From CBDCZI01 sp965224495 (lineage in GTDB: Bacteria > Bacteroidota > Bacteroidia > Cytophagales > JAAEPT01), in assembly GCA_965224495.1 (NCBI GenBank), contig CBDCZI010000024.1, positions 1 to 42,274 of the forward strand: DNA of 42,274 nucleotides, read 5' to 3'. Below, in pieces: positions 16,817 through 25,196 of this stretch. Position numbers and translations under genes: made by a program. Each line of letters starts with the position of its first letter. Position 1 is the first letter of the stretch. The notes under the pieces are model-generated. The model saw only the letters and a list, made by a program, of their open reading frames with translations, was not told where the DNA came from and made no database searches.

Positions 16817-18061
16817 ATGAAAAGAGTTGTTGTTACAGGAATGGGTGCTTTGACGCCAATAGGAAATAATTTAGAAGAATTTTGGTCTGCATTAAAAGCA
16901 GGAAAAAGTGGGGCTGGTCCAATTACAAAATTTGATGCAAGTAAGTTCAAAACACAGTTTGCTTGTGAGATAAAAGATTTTGATATCACAAAATTTTTGG
17001 ATAGAAAGGAAACGAGACGTTACGATATCTTTGCACAATATGCTTTAGTGGCTGCCGATGAAGCGATAAAACAGGCTGATTTGAATTTTGATGAGCTGAA
17101 TAGAAACAAAATAGGCGTGATTTGGGGTTCGGGAAATGGTGGTCTGAAAACGTTTGAAGATAACGTAAAGGATTACGCAACAGGAGATGGAACACCTCGT
17201 TTTAATCCGTATTTGATTCCTAAAATGATAGTGGATATAGCGGCAGGAGTGATTTCGATAAAACACGGTTTGAGAGGAATAAATTACTGTCCCGTTTCGG
17301 CGTGTGCATCTTCGACAACAGCGATTATTGATGCTTTTAACTATATAAAGTGGGGAAAAGTAAATGTAATCATCGCTGGTGGTTCGGATATGGCGATTAC
17401 AGAAAGTGGTATCGGAGGGTTTAATGCAGCGAAAGCATTATCGACAAGAAACGACGAAATGATGAGTGCTTCTCGTCCGTTTGATGAAACACGTGATGGT
17501 TTTGTGATGGGAGAAGGTGCTGGAGCGTTGGTTTTGGAAGAGTACGAACACGCAATCAAACGTGGTGCGACGATTATCGGTGAAATTGCTGGTGGTGGAA
17601 TGGCAGCGGATGCTTACCATTTGACAGGTTCTCATCCCGAGGGAGATGGGGCGTTTTTAGGAATGGAAGAAGCATTGTTAGACGCAGGAATTGATGCGCA
17701 AGAATTGGATTATTTGAATTTGCACGCCACGTCAACTCTTATTGGAGATGATAGCGAATTGAAGGCGGTCGAAAGATTGTTTGGCGATTGTGAGCACTTG
17801 ACAATGAGTGCAACTAAATCAATGACAGGGCATTTATTGGGTGCAACAGGTGCTATTGAAGCGATTGCTTGCGTGAAAGCGTGTGAGGAAAATATTATTC
17901 CACCGACAATAAATACTAAAAACCCTGACAAGTCAATTGTGAAAAATCACGATATCGTAATGAATAAAGCGAAAGAGAAAATTGTGAATTATGCAATGAG
18001 TAATACGTTTGGTTTTGGTGGGCATATCGCTACTTTGGTAGTTAAGAAATTTATCAAGTAG
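16817..18061 (+). CDS. Beta-ketoacyl-ACP synthase II-like (FabF family)
   Basis: 414 residues. The catalytic triad of elongating ketosynthases is present: Cys163 in VSACASSTTAI, His303 in LNLHATST and His339 in SMTGHLLGATGAIEA, with Lys334 just before. Length matches FabF. It condenses malonyl-ACP with acyl-ACP in fatty acid elongation. The LHATSTLIGDDSE segment differs from the usual H-G-T-S-T-P-L-G-D, and acpP, fabD and fabG are absent nearby, so this may be a second KAS (secondary lipid or pigment synthesis) and not the housekeeping FabF. A terminator follows at 18097. Confidence 0.88.
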   Translation: MKRVVVTGMGALTPIGNNLEEFWSALKAGKSGAGPITKFDASKFKTQFACEIKDFDITKFLDRKETRRYDIFAQYALVAADEAIKQADLNFDELNRNKIGVIWGSGNGGLKTFEDNVKDYATGDGTPRFNPYLIPKMIVDIAAGVISIKHGLRGINYCPVSACASSTTAIIDAFNYIKWGKVNVIIAGGSDMAITESGIGGFNAAKALSTRNDEMMSASRPFDETRDGFVMGEGAGALVLEEYEHAIKRGATIIGEIAGGGMAADAYHLTGSHPEGDGAFLGMEEALLDAGIDAQELDYLNLHATSTLIGDDSELKAVERLFGDCEHLTMSATKSMTGHLLGATGAIEAIACVKACEENIIPPTINTKNPDKSIVKNHDIVMNKAKEKIVNYAMSNTFGFGGHIATLVVKKFIK

Positions 18062-18096
18062 GACAAAAATGGTTTTTGTAAAGATTGTTATTTATT

Positions 18097-18124
18097 AAAA
18101 ACGGTCTTTGAAAAAACCGTTTTT
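18097..18124 (+). terminator. Intrinsic terminator after the fabF-like gene
   Basis: AAAAACGGT (18097-18105) and ACCGTTTTT (18116-18124) form a 9-bp stem ending in a T run, 36 bases after the stop. Confidence 0.75.
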
Positions 18125-18137
18125 AACTATAAAACGG

Positions 18138-18168
18138 TTTGTTTATAAATCAAAAAGTTGTATTTTTG
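18138..18168 (+). promoter_or_regulatory. Promoter TTTG-N19-TATTTTTG directly before the ATPase gene
   Basis: TTTG (18138-18141) and TATTTTTG (18161-18168) with a 19-base spacer fit the Bacteroidetes consensus exactly. Only 4 bases separate the -7 box from the ATG at 18173, so the transcript would start at or next to the start codon (leaderless). Confidence 0.6.
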
Positions 18169-18172
18169 GTTT

Positions 18173-19372
18173 ATGGAAAGATTGTTTTTGAAATTTTACA
18201 ATAAAGTAGATGCAATTTCAGCACAAGATTACGTAAGGAATTTTGTTGATGAGATTGATTGGACAAACCGTTTGATTGGCTTGAAGGGAGCGAGGGGAGT
18301 AGGGAAGACAACTTTATTATTACAATATATCAAACGAAATTTACCTATCACTTCAACAGAAACGTTGTATGTGAGTTTGGATGACGTTTATTTTTCAGAA
18401 AACAAGTTGGTTGATTTTGTCGAACAATTTGTGGCGAATGGAGGAACGTACTTATTTTTAGACGAAGTGCATCGTTATGCCAATTGGGCACAAGAGATAA
18501 AGAATATATATGACGATTATGCAGAGCTAAAAGTTGTTTTTACAGGTAGTTCGTTGTTGCATTTACAAAAAGCAAATGCTGATTTGAGCAGAAGAGCAGT
18601 AATGTACCGAATGAAAGGGTTGTCGTTTAGAGAGTTCTTGTATTTAGAAAAACGACTGACTTTACCAACCATACCGTTGGAAGATTTACTGACTAACCAC
18701 ACCGTATTAGCAAGAGAAATCACACAACAAGTAAAAATACTGCCTTTGTTTAAAGCGTATTTGAACTATGGATATTACCCTTATTTTATAGAAAATAAAA
18801 AGTCGTACCATCAGAAATTAATGGAAACCATTCATTTGATTTTGGAAGTGGATATCCCACAATTTGAGCAATTGTCAATAGGTAGTATTGATAAGATGAA
18901 ACAATTATTACATATTTTATCTTATTCTGTACCGTTTAAACCCAATATCCAGAAAATATCGGAGCGAATGGGAGTGACGAGAAATACCTTGAAGCAATAT
19001 TTGAATTATTTGCGAGATACAGAAGTGATTTCGGCATTGTACCGAGATACACGAGGGATTGGTCTGTTACAAAAACCAGAAAAGATATTTTTAGGGAATA
19101 CCAATATTTTATATGCTTTTGAGGGAGAAAAGGCTAATGTAGGTAATGTGCGAGAATCTTTTTTCATCAATCAAGTAGGTGCGTATGAAACCTTGGATTA
19201 CAGTGAGAAAGGAGATTTTATGGTCAACCAGGAGTATGTTTTTGAAGTTGGTGGTAAATCCAAAAAAGACGTACAGCTTAAGGCTATTAAAAATGGTTAT
19301 TATGCCATAGATGATACGGAGGTTGGTTTTAAAAATAAAATCCCTTTGTGGATGTTTGGTTTACTTTATTAA
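18173..19372 (+). CDS. AAA-type ATPase with DUF4143-like C-terminus
   Basis: 399 residues from the ATG at 18173 (MERLFLKFYN). Walker A is GARGVGKT (39-46), Walker B is YLFLDEVH (93-100), and a sensor-type VVFTGSS follows. The C-terminal half has a winged-helix-like region (ISERMGVTRNTLKQYLNYL) and ends with a nuclease-like DUF4143 part (VFEVGGKSKKD). These ATPases are very common in Bacteroidetes and their role is poorly known. An upstream frame extension (MYFWF) would overlap the promoter, so the later ATG is chosen. The stop overlaps the next start as TAATG. Confidence 0.85.
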   Translation: MERLFLKFYNKVDAISAQDYVRNFVDEIDWTNRLIGLKGARGVGKTTLLLQYIKRNLPITSTETLYVSLDDVYFSENKLVDFVEQFVANGGTYLFLDEVHRYANWAQEIKNIYDDYAELKVVFTGSSLLHLQKANADLSRRAVMYRMKGLSFREFLYLEKRLTLPTIPLEDLLTNHTVLAREITQQVKILPLFKAYLNYGYYPYFIENKKSYHQKLMETIHLILEVDIPQFEQLSIGSIDKMKQLLHILSYSVPFKPNIQKISERMGVTRNTLKQYLNYLRDTEVISALYRDTRGIGLLQKPEKIFLGNTNILYAFEGEKANVGNVRESFFINQVGAYETLDYSEKGDFMVNQEYVFEVGGKSKKDVQLKAIKNGYYAIDDTEVGFKNKIPLWMFGLLY

Positions 19373-19845
19373 TGGTGATGATGAATAAAAAATGTCCTTG
19401 TTGTTCGGGTAAACAGTTTACAGACTGTTGCCAACCTTTACACAAAAATAAGAAAGTTGCTCAATCACCTAAACAATTGATGCGTTCGAGGTACTGTGCT
19501 TTTGCAGAAAACGAAGTCGATTACTTAATGAGAACAACTGATTCAGCCTTACGTAAACAACTGTCAAAAGTAGAAATCAACCAATGGTCAGTAGAAAACG
19601 ACTGGCAACGATTAGAGATTATTCGTTCTGAAGAAAAAGGAAACAAGGGATTAGTTGAGTTTAAAGCCTATTTTAAATCAGCTTTAGGGAAAGAAGAAAT
19701 TCATCACGAATTATCCGCTTTTGTGAAAGAAAAAGGTGTTTGGTTTTATGCTTCGGGAGAGATTAACCCCAAAGAGGTACACAGAAATGCACCTTGTCCT
19801 TGCGGAAGTGGTAAAAAATACAAGAAATGTTGCGGTCTAAATTAA
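19372..19845 (+). CDS. YchJ-family SEC-C motif protein
   Basis: 157 residues from ATG 19372, which overlaps the stop of the ATPase gene (TAATG); ATGs at 19378 and 19381 are alternatives. An N-terminal SEC-C-like cluster (CPCCSGKQFTDCC), a central YchJ domain (QLMRSRYCAFAENEVDYL, then a cystatin-like fold) and a C-terminal SEC-C cluster (CPCGSGKKYKKCC) that should bind zinc. Function of the family is unknown. The 3' end overlaps the convergent arsS gene by 4 bases. Confidence 0.9.
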   Translation: MVMMNKKCPCCSGKQFTDCCQPLHKNKKVAQSPKQLMRSRYCAFAENEVDYLMRTTDSALRKQLSKVEINQWSVENDWQRLEIIRSEEKGNKGLVEFKAYFKSALGKEEIHHELSAFVKEKGVWFYASGEINPKEVHRNAPCPCGSGKKYKKCCGLN

Positions 19846-20882
19846 GCTACTTCACCACCACAAGAAGAGCCAGCACCAGCTGTGCAACCAAAGCAGTGAC
19901 GGTTTATTTGTATTTCTCGCTTCAAAAATTGTTCTAAATTAAAATTAGCGATATGAGGAGTTTCTTTGACTTTTAGGTCTAACATTTGATTAAAATCACA
20001 ATCGTAGATATAGCCATCCCAAGAAACAGAAACCATTGTACGGCACATTACATTTTCGGCAGCCGTAGGGTTGTACACCTCAATTAGCTTTTCCATATAT
20101 TCGTCGTACTTTTCACCTCTTACTAAAAACTCTAAAAAACGACTAATCGGAATATTTGTTATCGCAAAAAGGTGATTAAATTCGATATCAAATTTTCTTG
20201 CTAATTGCGTCTTAAACTCATTTTCCAAACTCTCTTGTGAAGAGGGAAGAAATGTTCCTGTAGGATTATAAACTAAGTTTAAAATCAATTCTTTCTCTTT
20301 ACCATAACCCACGGCGTTTAGCATTTGTAAGGCTTTGATGCTTTTTTCAAAAACACCATCACCACGTTGTGCATCGGTTCTTCGAGAAGCAAAAGAAGGT
20401 AGGGAAGAAACAACTTCCACTCGATTTGTTTTAAAGAAATCAGGTAAATCGTTGTATTTTTTATTCGCCAAAACAATCGTTAAGTTACAACGAACAATAA
20501 TAGTAACCTTTGTCGAAATTGCTCTAATTTGTTCCACAAACCACCTAAAGTTAGGGTTCATTTCAGGCGCACCACCAGTCAAATCGACTGTTTTTACAGA
20601 GTTTGCTTTAATCACTTCAAGACACAACGCTAACGTCTCTTTTGTCATTATTTCTTTACGGTCAGGACCAGCATCGACGTGGCAATGCTTACAAACCTGA
20701 TTACACATTTTCCCCATATTCACCTGAAAAACATCCATAGAAATGGGCTTTAAAGGGAATAAATCGGTTTCCTTTAGCTTCTCTTCAAAAGAAGGTAACT
20801 CGCTTTTGGATAAAATAGCCAATTGGTTTTTTGGTAACGATAAATCATCGCCTTTGCGGTGTAAAGTAGCTAAAGTGGACAT
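19842..20882 (-). CDS. arsS: Arsenosugar biosynthesis radical SAM protein ArsS
   Basis: 346 residues. The radical SAM Cx3Cx2C cluster is CNQVCKHC (Cys60, 64, 67), followed by VDLTGGAPEMNPNF, typical of the fold. The C-terminal domain carries more cysteines (MCRTMV, YDCDF, HCFGCTAGAGSSCGG) that hold an auxiliary cluster and match ArsS. ArsS is proposed to form the arsenic-carbon bond to the deoxyadenosyl group in arsenosugar synthesis. It lies downstream of arsM and the peroxidase-like gene on the same strand, with a 99-base gap. Confidence 0.93.
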   Translation of the reverse strand: MSTLATLHRKGDDLSLPKNQLAILSKSELPSFEEKLKETDLFPLKPISMDVFQVNMGKMCNQVCKHCHVDAGPDRKEIMTKETLALCLEVIKANSVKTVDLTGGAPEMNPNFRWFVEQIRAISTKVTIIVRCNLTIVLANKKYNDLPDFFKTNRVEVVSSLPSFASRRTDAQRGDGVFEKSIKALQMLNAVGYGKEKELILNLVYNPTGTFLPSSQESLENEFKTQLARKFDIEFNHLFAITNIPISRFLEFLVRGEKYDEYMEKLIEVYNPTAAENVMCRTMVSVSWDGYIYDCDFNQMLDLKVKETPHIANFNLEQFLKREIQINRHCFGCTAGAGSSCGGEVA

Positions 20883-20981
20883 AGTGATAGAATAATTAAA
20901 AGACCTCCGTTATTCAAAGATAAGGTAAAATGGTTTTGTACAATAACATAAATAATCAGCCGTCGAGCTTCTCGACCTCGA

Positions 20982-21311
20982 CTACATTGTTAGGTCGTCG
21001 ATTTTATTCATCATTTGCACACCGTGAACCAACGAAGCACCACCTCTAATCGCAGCAGCAACGTGAATAGCCTCCATCATCATTTCTTCATCAGCCCCCT
21101 TTTCGAGGCTATCTTTTGTGTAGGCATCAATACAATAAGGACATTGCACCGTATGAGAAACAGCCAATGCAATCAACGCCTTTTCTCGTTGAGTCAGTGC
21201 ACCCTCTTCAAAAACACTACCGTAATAATCGAAAAACTTATCACCTAATTTTTTATTGTATTTAGAAATTTCGCCGAATTTCTTTAAATCATCCGCTTCG
21301 TAATATGACAT
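20982..21311 (-). CDS. Arsenosugar biosynthesis-associated peroxidase-like protein
   Basis: 109 residues of the carboxymuconolactone decarboxylase/AhpD fold. The redox pair is CPYC (Cys57, Cys60) in SHTVQCPYCIDAY, followed by the helix AIRGGASLVHGVQMMNKI. Small proteins of this type travel with arsM and arsS in arsenosugar clusters. It starts 21 bases after the arsM stop, so it is in the same operon. Its exact step (thiol redox or peroxide removal) is not known. Confidence 0.92.
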   Translation of the reverse strand: MSYYEADDLKKFGEISKYNKKLGDKFFDYYGSVFEEGALTQREKALIALAVSHTVQCPYCIDAYTKDSLEKGADEEMMMEAIHVAAAIRGGASLVHGVQMMNKIDDLTM

Positions 21312-21332
21312 AACTCTATTAATTAATAACGC

Positions 21333-22305
21333 TTAACAACATCCACCACCATCATAAAAGAAAGTAGATTCAGAAATATAAATATCTTTTCGCCCCAAAT
21401 CAGCCAATTGCCCAGCCGTTTTATCACAAATAGCCAACGGTTGATTTGGCATCAATACGTGCCCCGCATTATCATCAAAACATTCCTCTGTACCATAATA
21501 GATAGCTGTTTTACCCGTGAAAATACAAGGACCATCCGCAGGCATAGGGTCTTTTATCGCACAGACCTCTACACTTTCAATAAAAATATTTTCTTTCGTA
21601 GCGTAATGATTAGGCGATAAAATACGGTAAGCTCTTTTTGCACGAACCTCTATCGTTGCAAAACCAGCATCCGTTAGCATTTTCAAATAATCATTTAACG
21701 GAAGAGAACCACTCAAACACAAAGCCCTCAAGGTCTCATCATCTTTCAAATTTTGAGGCATAGCTTGTTCACAAACAGGGTCAGAAAGTACCAAGCGACC
21801 ATAAGGTTTCAACACACGGAACATTTCTGCCAACGCTTTCTTCAAATCTTCGTGCGTAAAGATATTAAACAAACAATTTTGTGCTGCCACATCAATCGTT
21901 TCATTTTCGATAGGTAGATTTAACGCATCCCCTTTTCTAACGTCGATAAACTCCTTTTCGAACCACTCATTTTCCTTTTCCGCAGTCACTAAATTCTCTT
22001 TGCAAACGGTTAACATTTCGTCCACCACATCAACGCCGATAACTCCGTTTTTTTGACGATTAAAATACGAAAACTGCAACAATTCCATACCACCACCAAT
22101 TCCGACATAAAGAATAGTAGGGTTATTTACCAAATCACGCGGGTTTACTGTGCTACCACATCCGTAATTCATTTCCAACATTTTCTTCGGAATTGCCAAT
22201 TCGGGCAATTGCCAAACAGGTGTTGTCGTAACAGCACAACCCCACATCAGGAGTCAAAGCAGCATCTTTATATACGTTTTTTGTAGTTTCTAAATACGAA
22301 CTCAT
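21333..22305 (-). pseudogene. arsM: Arsenosugar biosynthesis arsenite methyltransferase ArsM, one-base frameshift
   Basis: ATG at 22305 gives MSSYLETTKNVYKDAALTPD then VGLC, but the frame breaks near 22230, where the second T of TGTTACG seems to be extra. Without it the codons run on as CC-TTTPVWQLPELAIPK and the span encodes 323 residues. The SAM-binding motif is LYVGIGGGMELLQF, with DVVDEML and GDALNLP; the C-terminus ends in YDGGGCC, usual for this ArsM type. It methylates arsenite at the start of the arsenosugar path. No ArsR-type regulator is present. As it stands, only a protein lacking the first 25 residues could be made. Confidence 0.88.
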
Positions 22306-22596
22306 CTTTAATCTATTTTAAACACAAATTTTCATTTATGTTGGTTTTTCAAGAAAAAGTGGATAAAAACACCTTTTAGTTAACATCCTCAATTTACAAG
22401 GTAAAATTGGCTTAATTTGTCTAACCAAAGACAAATTTCTGTTAAAAATACAAACATCAGTAAAAAAAACAAAGTGACTATGGTTACATTATTTCATATA
22501 AGTCACAAGAAAAACCGATTTGGCATCATTTTTACTATAAACTTTTATTAAATTACTTAATAACTAATCAGTAAACCCACAAGTGGGAATAAAACT

Positions 22597-23178
22597 ATGA
22601 AAAAATCAGCAATAAAATTTGCCCTGTTGGCATTCGTTTTCGGTTTATTTTTGACTTCTTGTGGAGGTTCAAAATTAGGAAAAAAGGTGAAAGAACCCTT
22701 TTCATCGAGTAAATACCAGACTAACAACCGTTATTTTAGAGCCACAGGAAATGCCAAAAGTCGCAGTATGCAAGTTGCCAAAAGCAAAGCGATGACTGTC
22801 GCAAAAACTAACTTAGCAGGAATGGTAAAAAGTAATATGCGCCGTGTTGCCGACGTTTACCTTTCAGAAACGGGCAACGGAGACGCTTCGAATTTAGGAG
22901 AAAAATTTGAGAGTTTATCAAGAGAAATCGTCAACCAAGACATCGCAGATTTGCGAATGATAGGTGACGAAACACGCATCAACGAAGACGGACAATACAC
23001 TACGTACATCGCTTTAGAAGCTAAAAAACGCAGTATGTACCGTTGGTTGAAAAAGTTTATCCGATTAGATAACAAGACCAATGCTTCAACAAAACGTCAA
23101 ATGGAAGAGATTATTGACAAAGAAATCAAACGTTTAGAGCAATTAGATGCCGAAGCAGCAAACAAAAATGTAGATTAA
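22597..23178 (+). CDS. Lipoprotein, LPP20-like
   Basis: 193 residues with a signal and lipobox ending LTSCGGS (Cys22). The middle (about 45-150) has ATGNAKSRSMQVAKSKAMTV, QDIADLRMIGDET and TTYIALEAKKRSMY, which resemble LPP20/LpoB-like repeats that use a conserved set of alternating helices and strands. The C-terminus is a charged helix. The function is unknown; binding to other envelope proteins is plausible. A small CCCAC-AA-GTGGG hairpin lies in the leader about 10 bases before the ATG. A terminator follows at 23319. Confidence 0.7.
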   Translation: MKKSAIKFALLAFVFGLFLTSCGGSKLGKKVKEPFSSSKYQTNNRYFRATGNAKSRSMQVAKSKAMTVAKTNLAGMVKSNMRRVADVYLSETGNGDASNLGEKFESLSREIVNQDIADLRMIGDETRINEDGQYTTYIALEAKKRSMYRWLKKFIRLDNKTNASTKRQMEEIIDKEIKRLEQLDAEAANKNVD

Positions 23179-23187
23179 GCAAATGAT

Positions 23188-23409
23188 TTGGGCGTTCCCC
23201 TTTAGTTAGAGTGCTTTTTCAACACTTTGCAAAAAGAACAGCAAACAAGTCAAATTAATACACAAAGCAAGAGCGGGTCGGGTCATACGTTCCCAATCTT
23301 TTACTCGGAAAATACCACACGGCAGTCAGTTTATCAAAAAAACTCACTGCCGTTTTTCGTAGAAAGAACAGTGAAGTAAAAGGATTTACTCTTCTGCCCC
23401 TAACGCAGA
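23188..23409 (+). repeat. Interspersed intergenic element, copy C
   Basis: Left module TTGGGCGTTCCCC (23188-23200), middle module GCGGGTCGGGTCATACGTTC then CCAATCTTTTACT (to about 23304) and right module AGTAAAAGGATTTACTCTTC then TGCCCCTAACGCAGA (23375-23409). AATCTTTTACT and AGTAAAAGGAT pair, as in the other copies. This is the only copy with the full left module. The terminator hairpin below sits in its loop. Confidence 0.6.
23319..23357 (+). terminator. Terminator-like hairpin in repeat copy C
   Basis: ACGGCAGTCAGTTT (23319-23332) and AAACTCACTGCCGT (23340-23353) pair with one C-C mismatch and are followed by TTTT. It follows the lipoprotein gene by about 140 bases. Confidence 0.7.
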
Positions 23410-23504
23410 GGCAGCGGCAAGAGCAGTATATTTAGCTCACAAAAAAATAAATACATAAAAAAAAGGTGACATTTCTTTATTTTTGGAATAGAAGAGAAAA
23501 CAAA

Positions 23505-24053
23505 ATGAGCGACCAACTAATCATCGACGAATTAAGAAAAGGAAATACGAAAGCATTTTCTCTTGTTTACAACTTTTACCCATTAATAGAAAACTATATT
23601 TTAAAAAACAGTGGGTCAAAAGAAGAAGCAAAAGACATCTTCCAAAATGCCTTGTTGGTCTTTTATCAAAACGTAAAACAACCAGGGTTTGAATTAACCT
23701 CAAAGCTAAGTACTTACTTGTTTGGGATCTGCAAAAACAATTGGTTAAAAGAGTTACGTAACAAACGAAATACCATAGAAATCAATGAGGAAACCCATCA
23801 AGTGGAAACCGAAGAACACCAAGAGGTAAATGAAAAAAGAGTAATTGATTACGTACAAGAAAAGCTTAGAGAGTTAGGAGATCCTTGCAAATCACTCATC
23901 ATTTTTCACGAGTTTCACCGTTTAAAATGGGAGGCTATTGCCAAGAAAATGAATTACGCAACAGCACATGCCGCTCGAAATCAGAAATACAAATGTTTGG
24001 TTCGTTTGAAAAAAATGATACCCGAACAATTAAAAAACGCTTTAATCGGATAA
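23505..24053 (+). CDS. RNA polymerase ECF-type sigma factor
   Basis: 182 residues from the ATG at 23505 (MSDQLIIDELRKGN). Region 2 is visible in KAFSLVYNFYPLIENYILK and EEAKDIFQNALLVFYQN, and region 4 in KSLIIFHEFHRLKWEAIAKK and HAARNQKYKCLVRLKK. An earlier start at 23466 would put codons inside a TATTTTTG box (23478-23485) that looks like a -7 element, so the later ATG is preferred. The following gene, 10 bases on, is a single-pass membrane protein and probable anti-sigma factor. Confidence 0.9.
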   Translation: MSDQLIIDELRKGNTKAFSLVYNFYPLIENYILKNSGSKEEAKDIFQNALLVFYQNVKQPGFELTSKLSTYLFGICKNNWLKELRNKRNTIEINEETHQVETEEHQEVNEKRVIDYVQEKLRELGDPCKSLIIFHEFHRLKWEAIAKKMNYATAHAARNQKYKCLVRLKKMIPEQLKNALIG

Positions 24054-24063
24054 CGCTATACTT

Positions 24064-25137
24064 ATGGGAAACACAGACCAATTGTTCGATAAATACCTAC
24101 ACAACGAATTGACAGCAACCGAAAAGGTCGCTTTTGAAAGTCAATTAGTAACAGATAGCGAATTTAAAAAAGACTTTCAACTACACCAATTACTTGTCAA
24201 AAGTATTGTTGAAGTAGGAAATGAAAACTTAAAAAAAGACCTCAACCAACTCCACGACGACCAAGAGAAACAGTTTAAAAAGCGATTTGGGTTTTATGTT
24301 TTCTTAATTGCACTCATAGGTTTGGGTAGCTGGCTGATGGCTTTAAAAAACGACCAACACATTCAAATAAGCAAAAAACCAATTAAAAAGAAGGTAAAGG
24401 CAATACAAAAAGTAATTAAACCGAAAATAAAAACACCTCCAACACCACCAATCGTTGAATTGAAAAAAGCAGTTCAAAAGCCATTGGTAAAACCTCAAAT
24501 TAAACCAAAGCGTTTTGAATTAATGGAGTTACCACCCAAGTTGGTGCGTCAAGCAGAGTTTACAAACGAGCCTCAATATATGTATTTCAAAAACACCGTG
24601 CATTTGGTCGGTTGGAACGATTTGTTACCTGCTCAAATTGATTTGAGAATACATAAAAACAAGCTCTATTTATTTGTGAAAAACACTTATTACGAACTAA
24701 AAGAGAATAGTACTTGGACAGTTTTGAAAAAACGAAGAGACACACGTAATTTTGGAACGTTACAATTTGCCTCAGGTAAAGCTAAAAAGATAGGTGTACT
24801 CATTCATCCGATGAAGGTCGAGCGTTCCTCACGACGAGTTACTTTATATTCTACAGACTCGTTACCAACTACACGTTGGTATAAACTGAAAAATGACAAG
24901 TTGGTATTGAGTTTGAAAGCAAGTGTGAAAGTTAAAAAGTCAAGTTTGGTCGCTTACAAAAACCAGTTGTACCTACGTACAGCATCAAAAATGTATTTAT
25001 TAAACGCAGATGCTCAACCGCAATTATTGCAATCTACAACGATAGCCGATTGGCAAGGAAAGAAGATTATAGAGCTGTATATCGAGCCGAAGTACTTAAA
25101 CTTTGAAGATATGTACGACTTACAACAATCGAATTGA
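24064..25137 (+). CDS. Probable anti-sigma factor, single-pass membrane protein
   Basis: 357 residues. The N-terminal helical segment (DQLFDKYLHNELTATEKVAF, 5-24, ending near 70) resembles the cytoplasmic part of Bacteroidetes anti-sigma proteins; no zinc ligands are seen. One TM helix lies at 75-93 (FGFYVFLIALIGLGSWLMA). It is followed by a Lys/Pro-rich linker (100-165) and a C-terminal extracytoplasmic beta-rich domain of about 190 residues with no known match. It lies 10 bases after the ECF sigma gene, which is the main reason for the call. Confidence 0.65.
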   Translation: MGNTDQLFDKYLHNELTATEKVAFESQLVTDSEFKKDFQLHQLLVKSIVEVGNENLKKDLNQLHDDQEKQFKKRFGFYVFLIALIGLGSWLMALKNDQHIQISKKPIKKKVKAIQKVIKPKIKTPPTPPIVELKKAVQKPLVKPQIKPKRFELMELPPKLVRQAEFTNEPQYMYFKNTVHLVGWNDLLPAQIDLRIHKNKLYLFVKNTYYELKENSTWTVLKKRRDTRNFGTLQFASGKAKKIGVLIHPMKVERSSRRVTLYSTDSLPTTRWYKLKNDKLVLSLKASVKVKKSSLVAYKNQLYLRTASKMYLLNADAQPQLLQSTTIADWQGKKIIELYIEPKYLNFEDMYDLQQSN

Positions 25138-25144
25138 AACAAAA

Positions 25145-25176
25145 AAAGGTCATAGAAACGAATTTCTATGACCTTT
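25145..25176. terminator. Terminator hairpin between convergent genes
   Basis: AAAGGTCATAGAAA (25145-25158) and TTTCTATGACCTTT (25163-25176) are perfectly complementary. An A run precedes it on the plus strand, so it ends with a T run for the leftward ompH-like gene and can also stop the rightward transcript. Confidence 0.8.
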
Positions 25177-25196
25177 AAATAATTGGGTAACCTAAA

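Noticed and set aside
16738..16989. Leftward 83-codon frame across repeat copy B and the fabF start
   Set aside because: It includes part of the interspersed element and the antisense strand of fabF.
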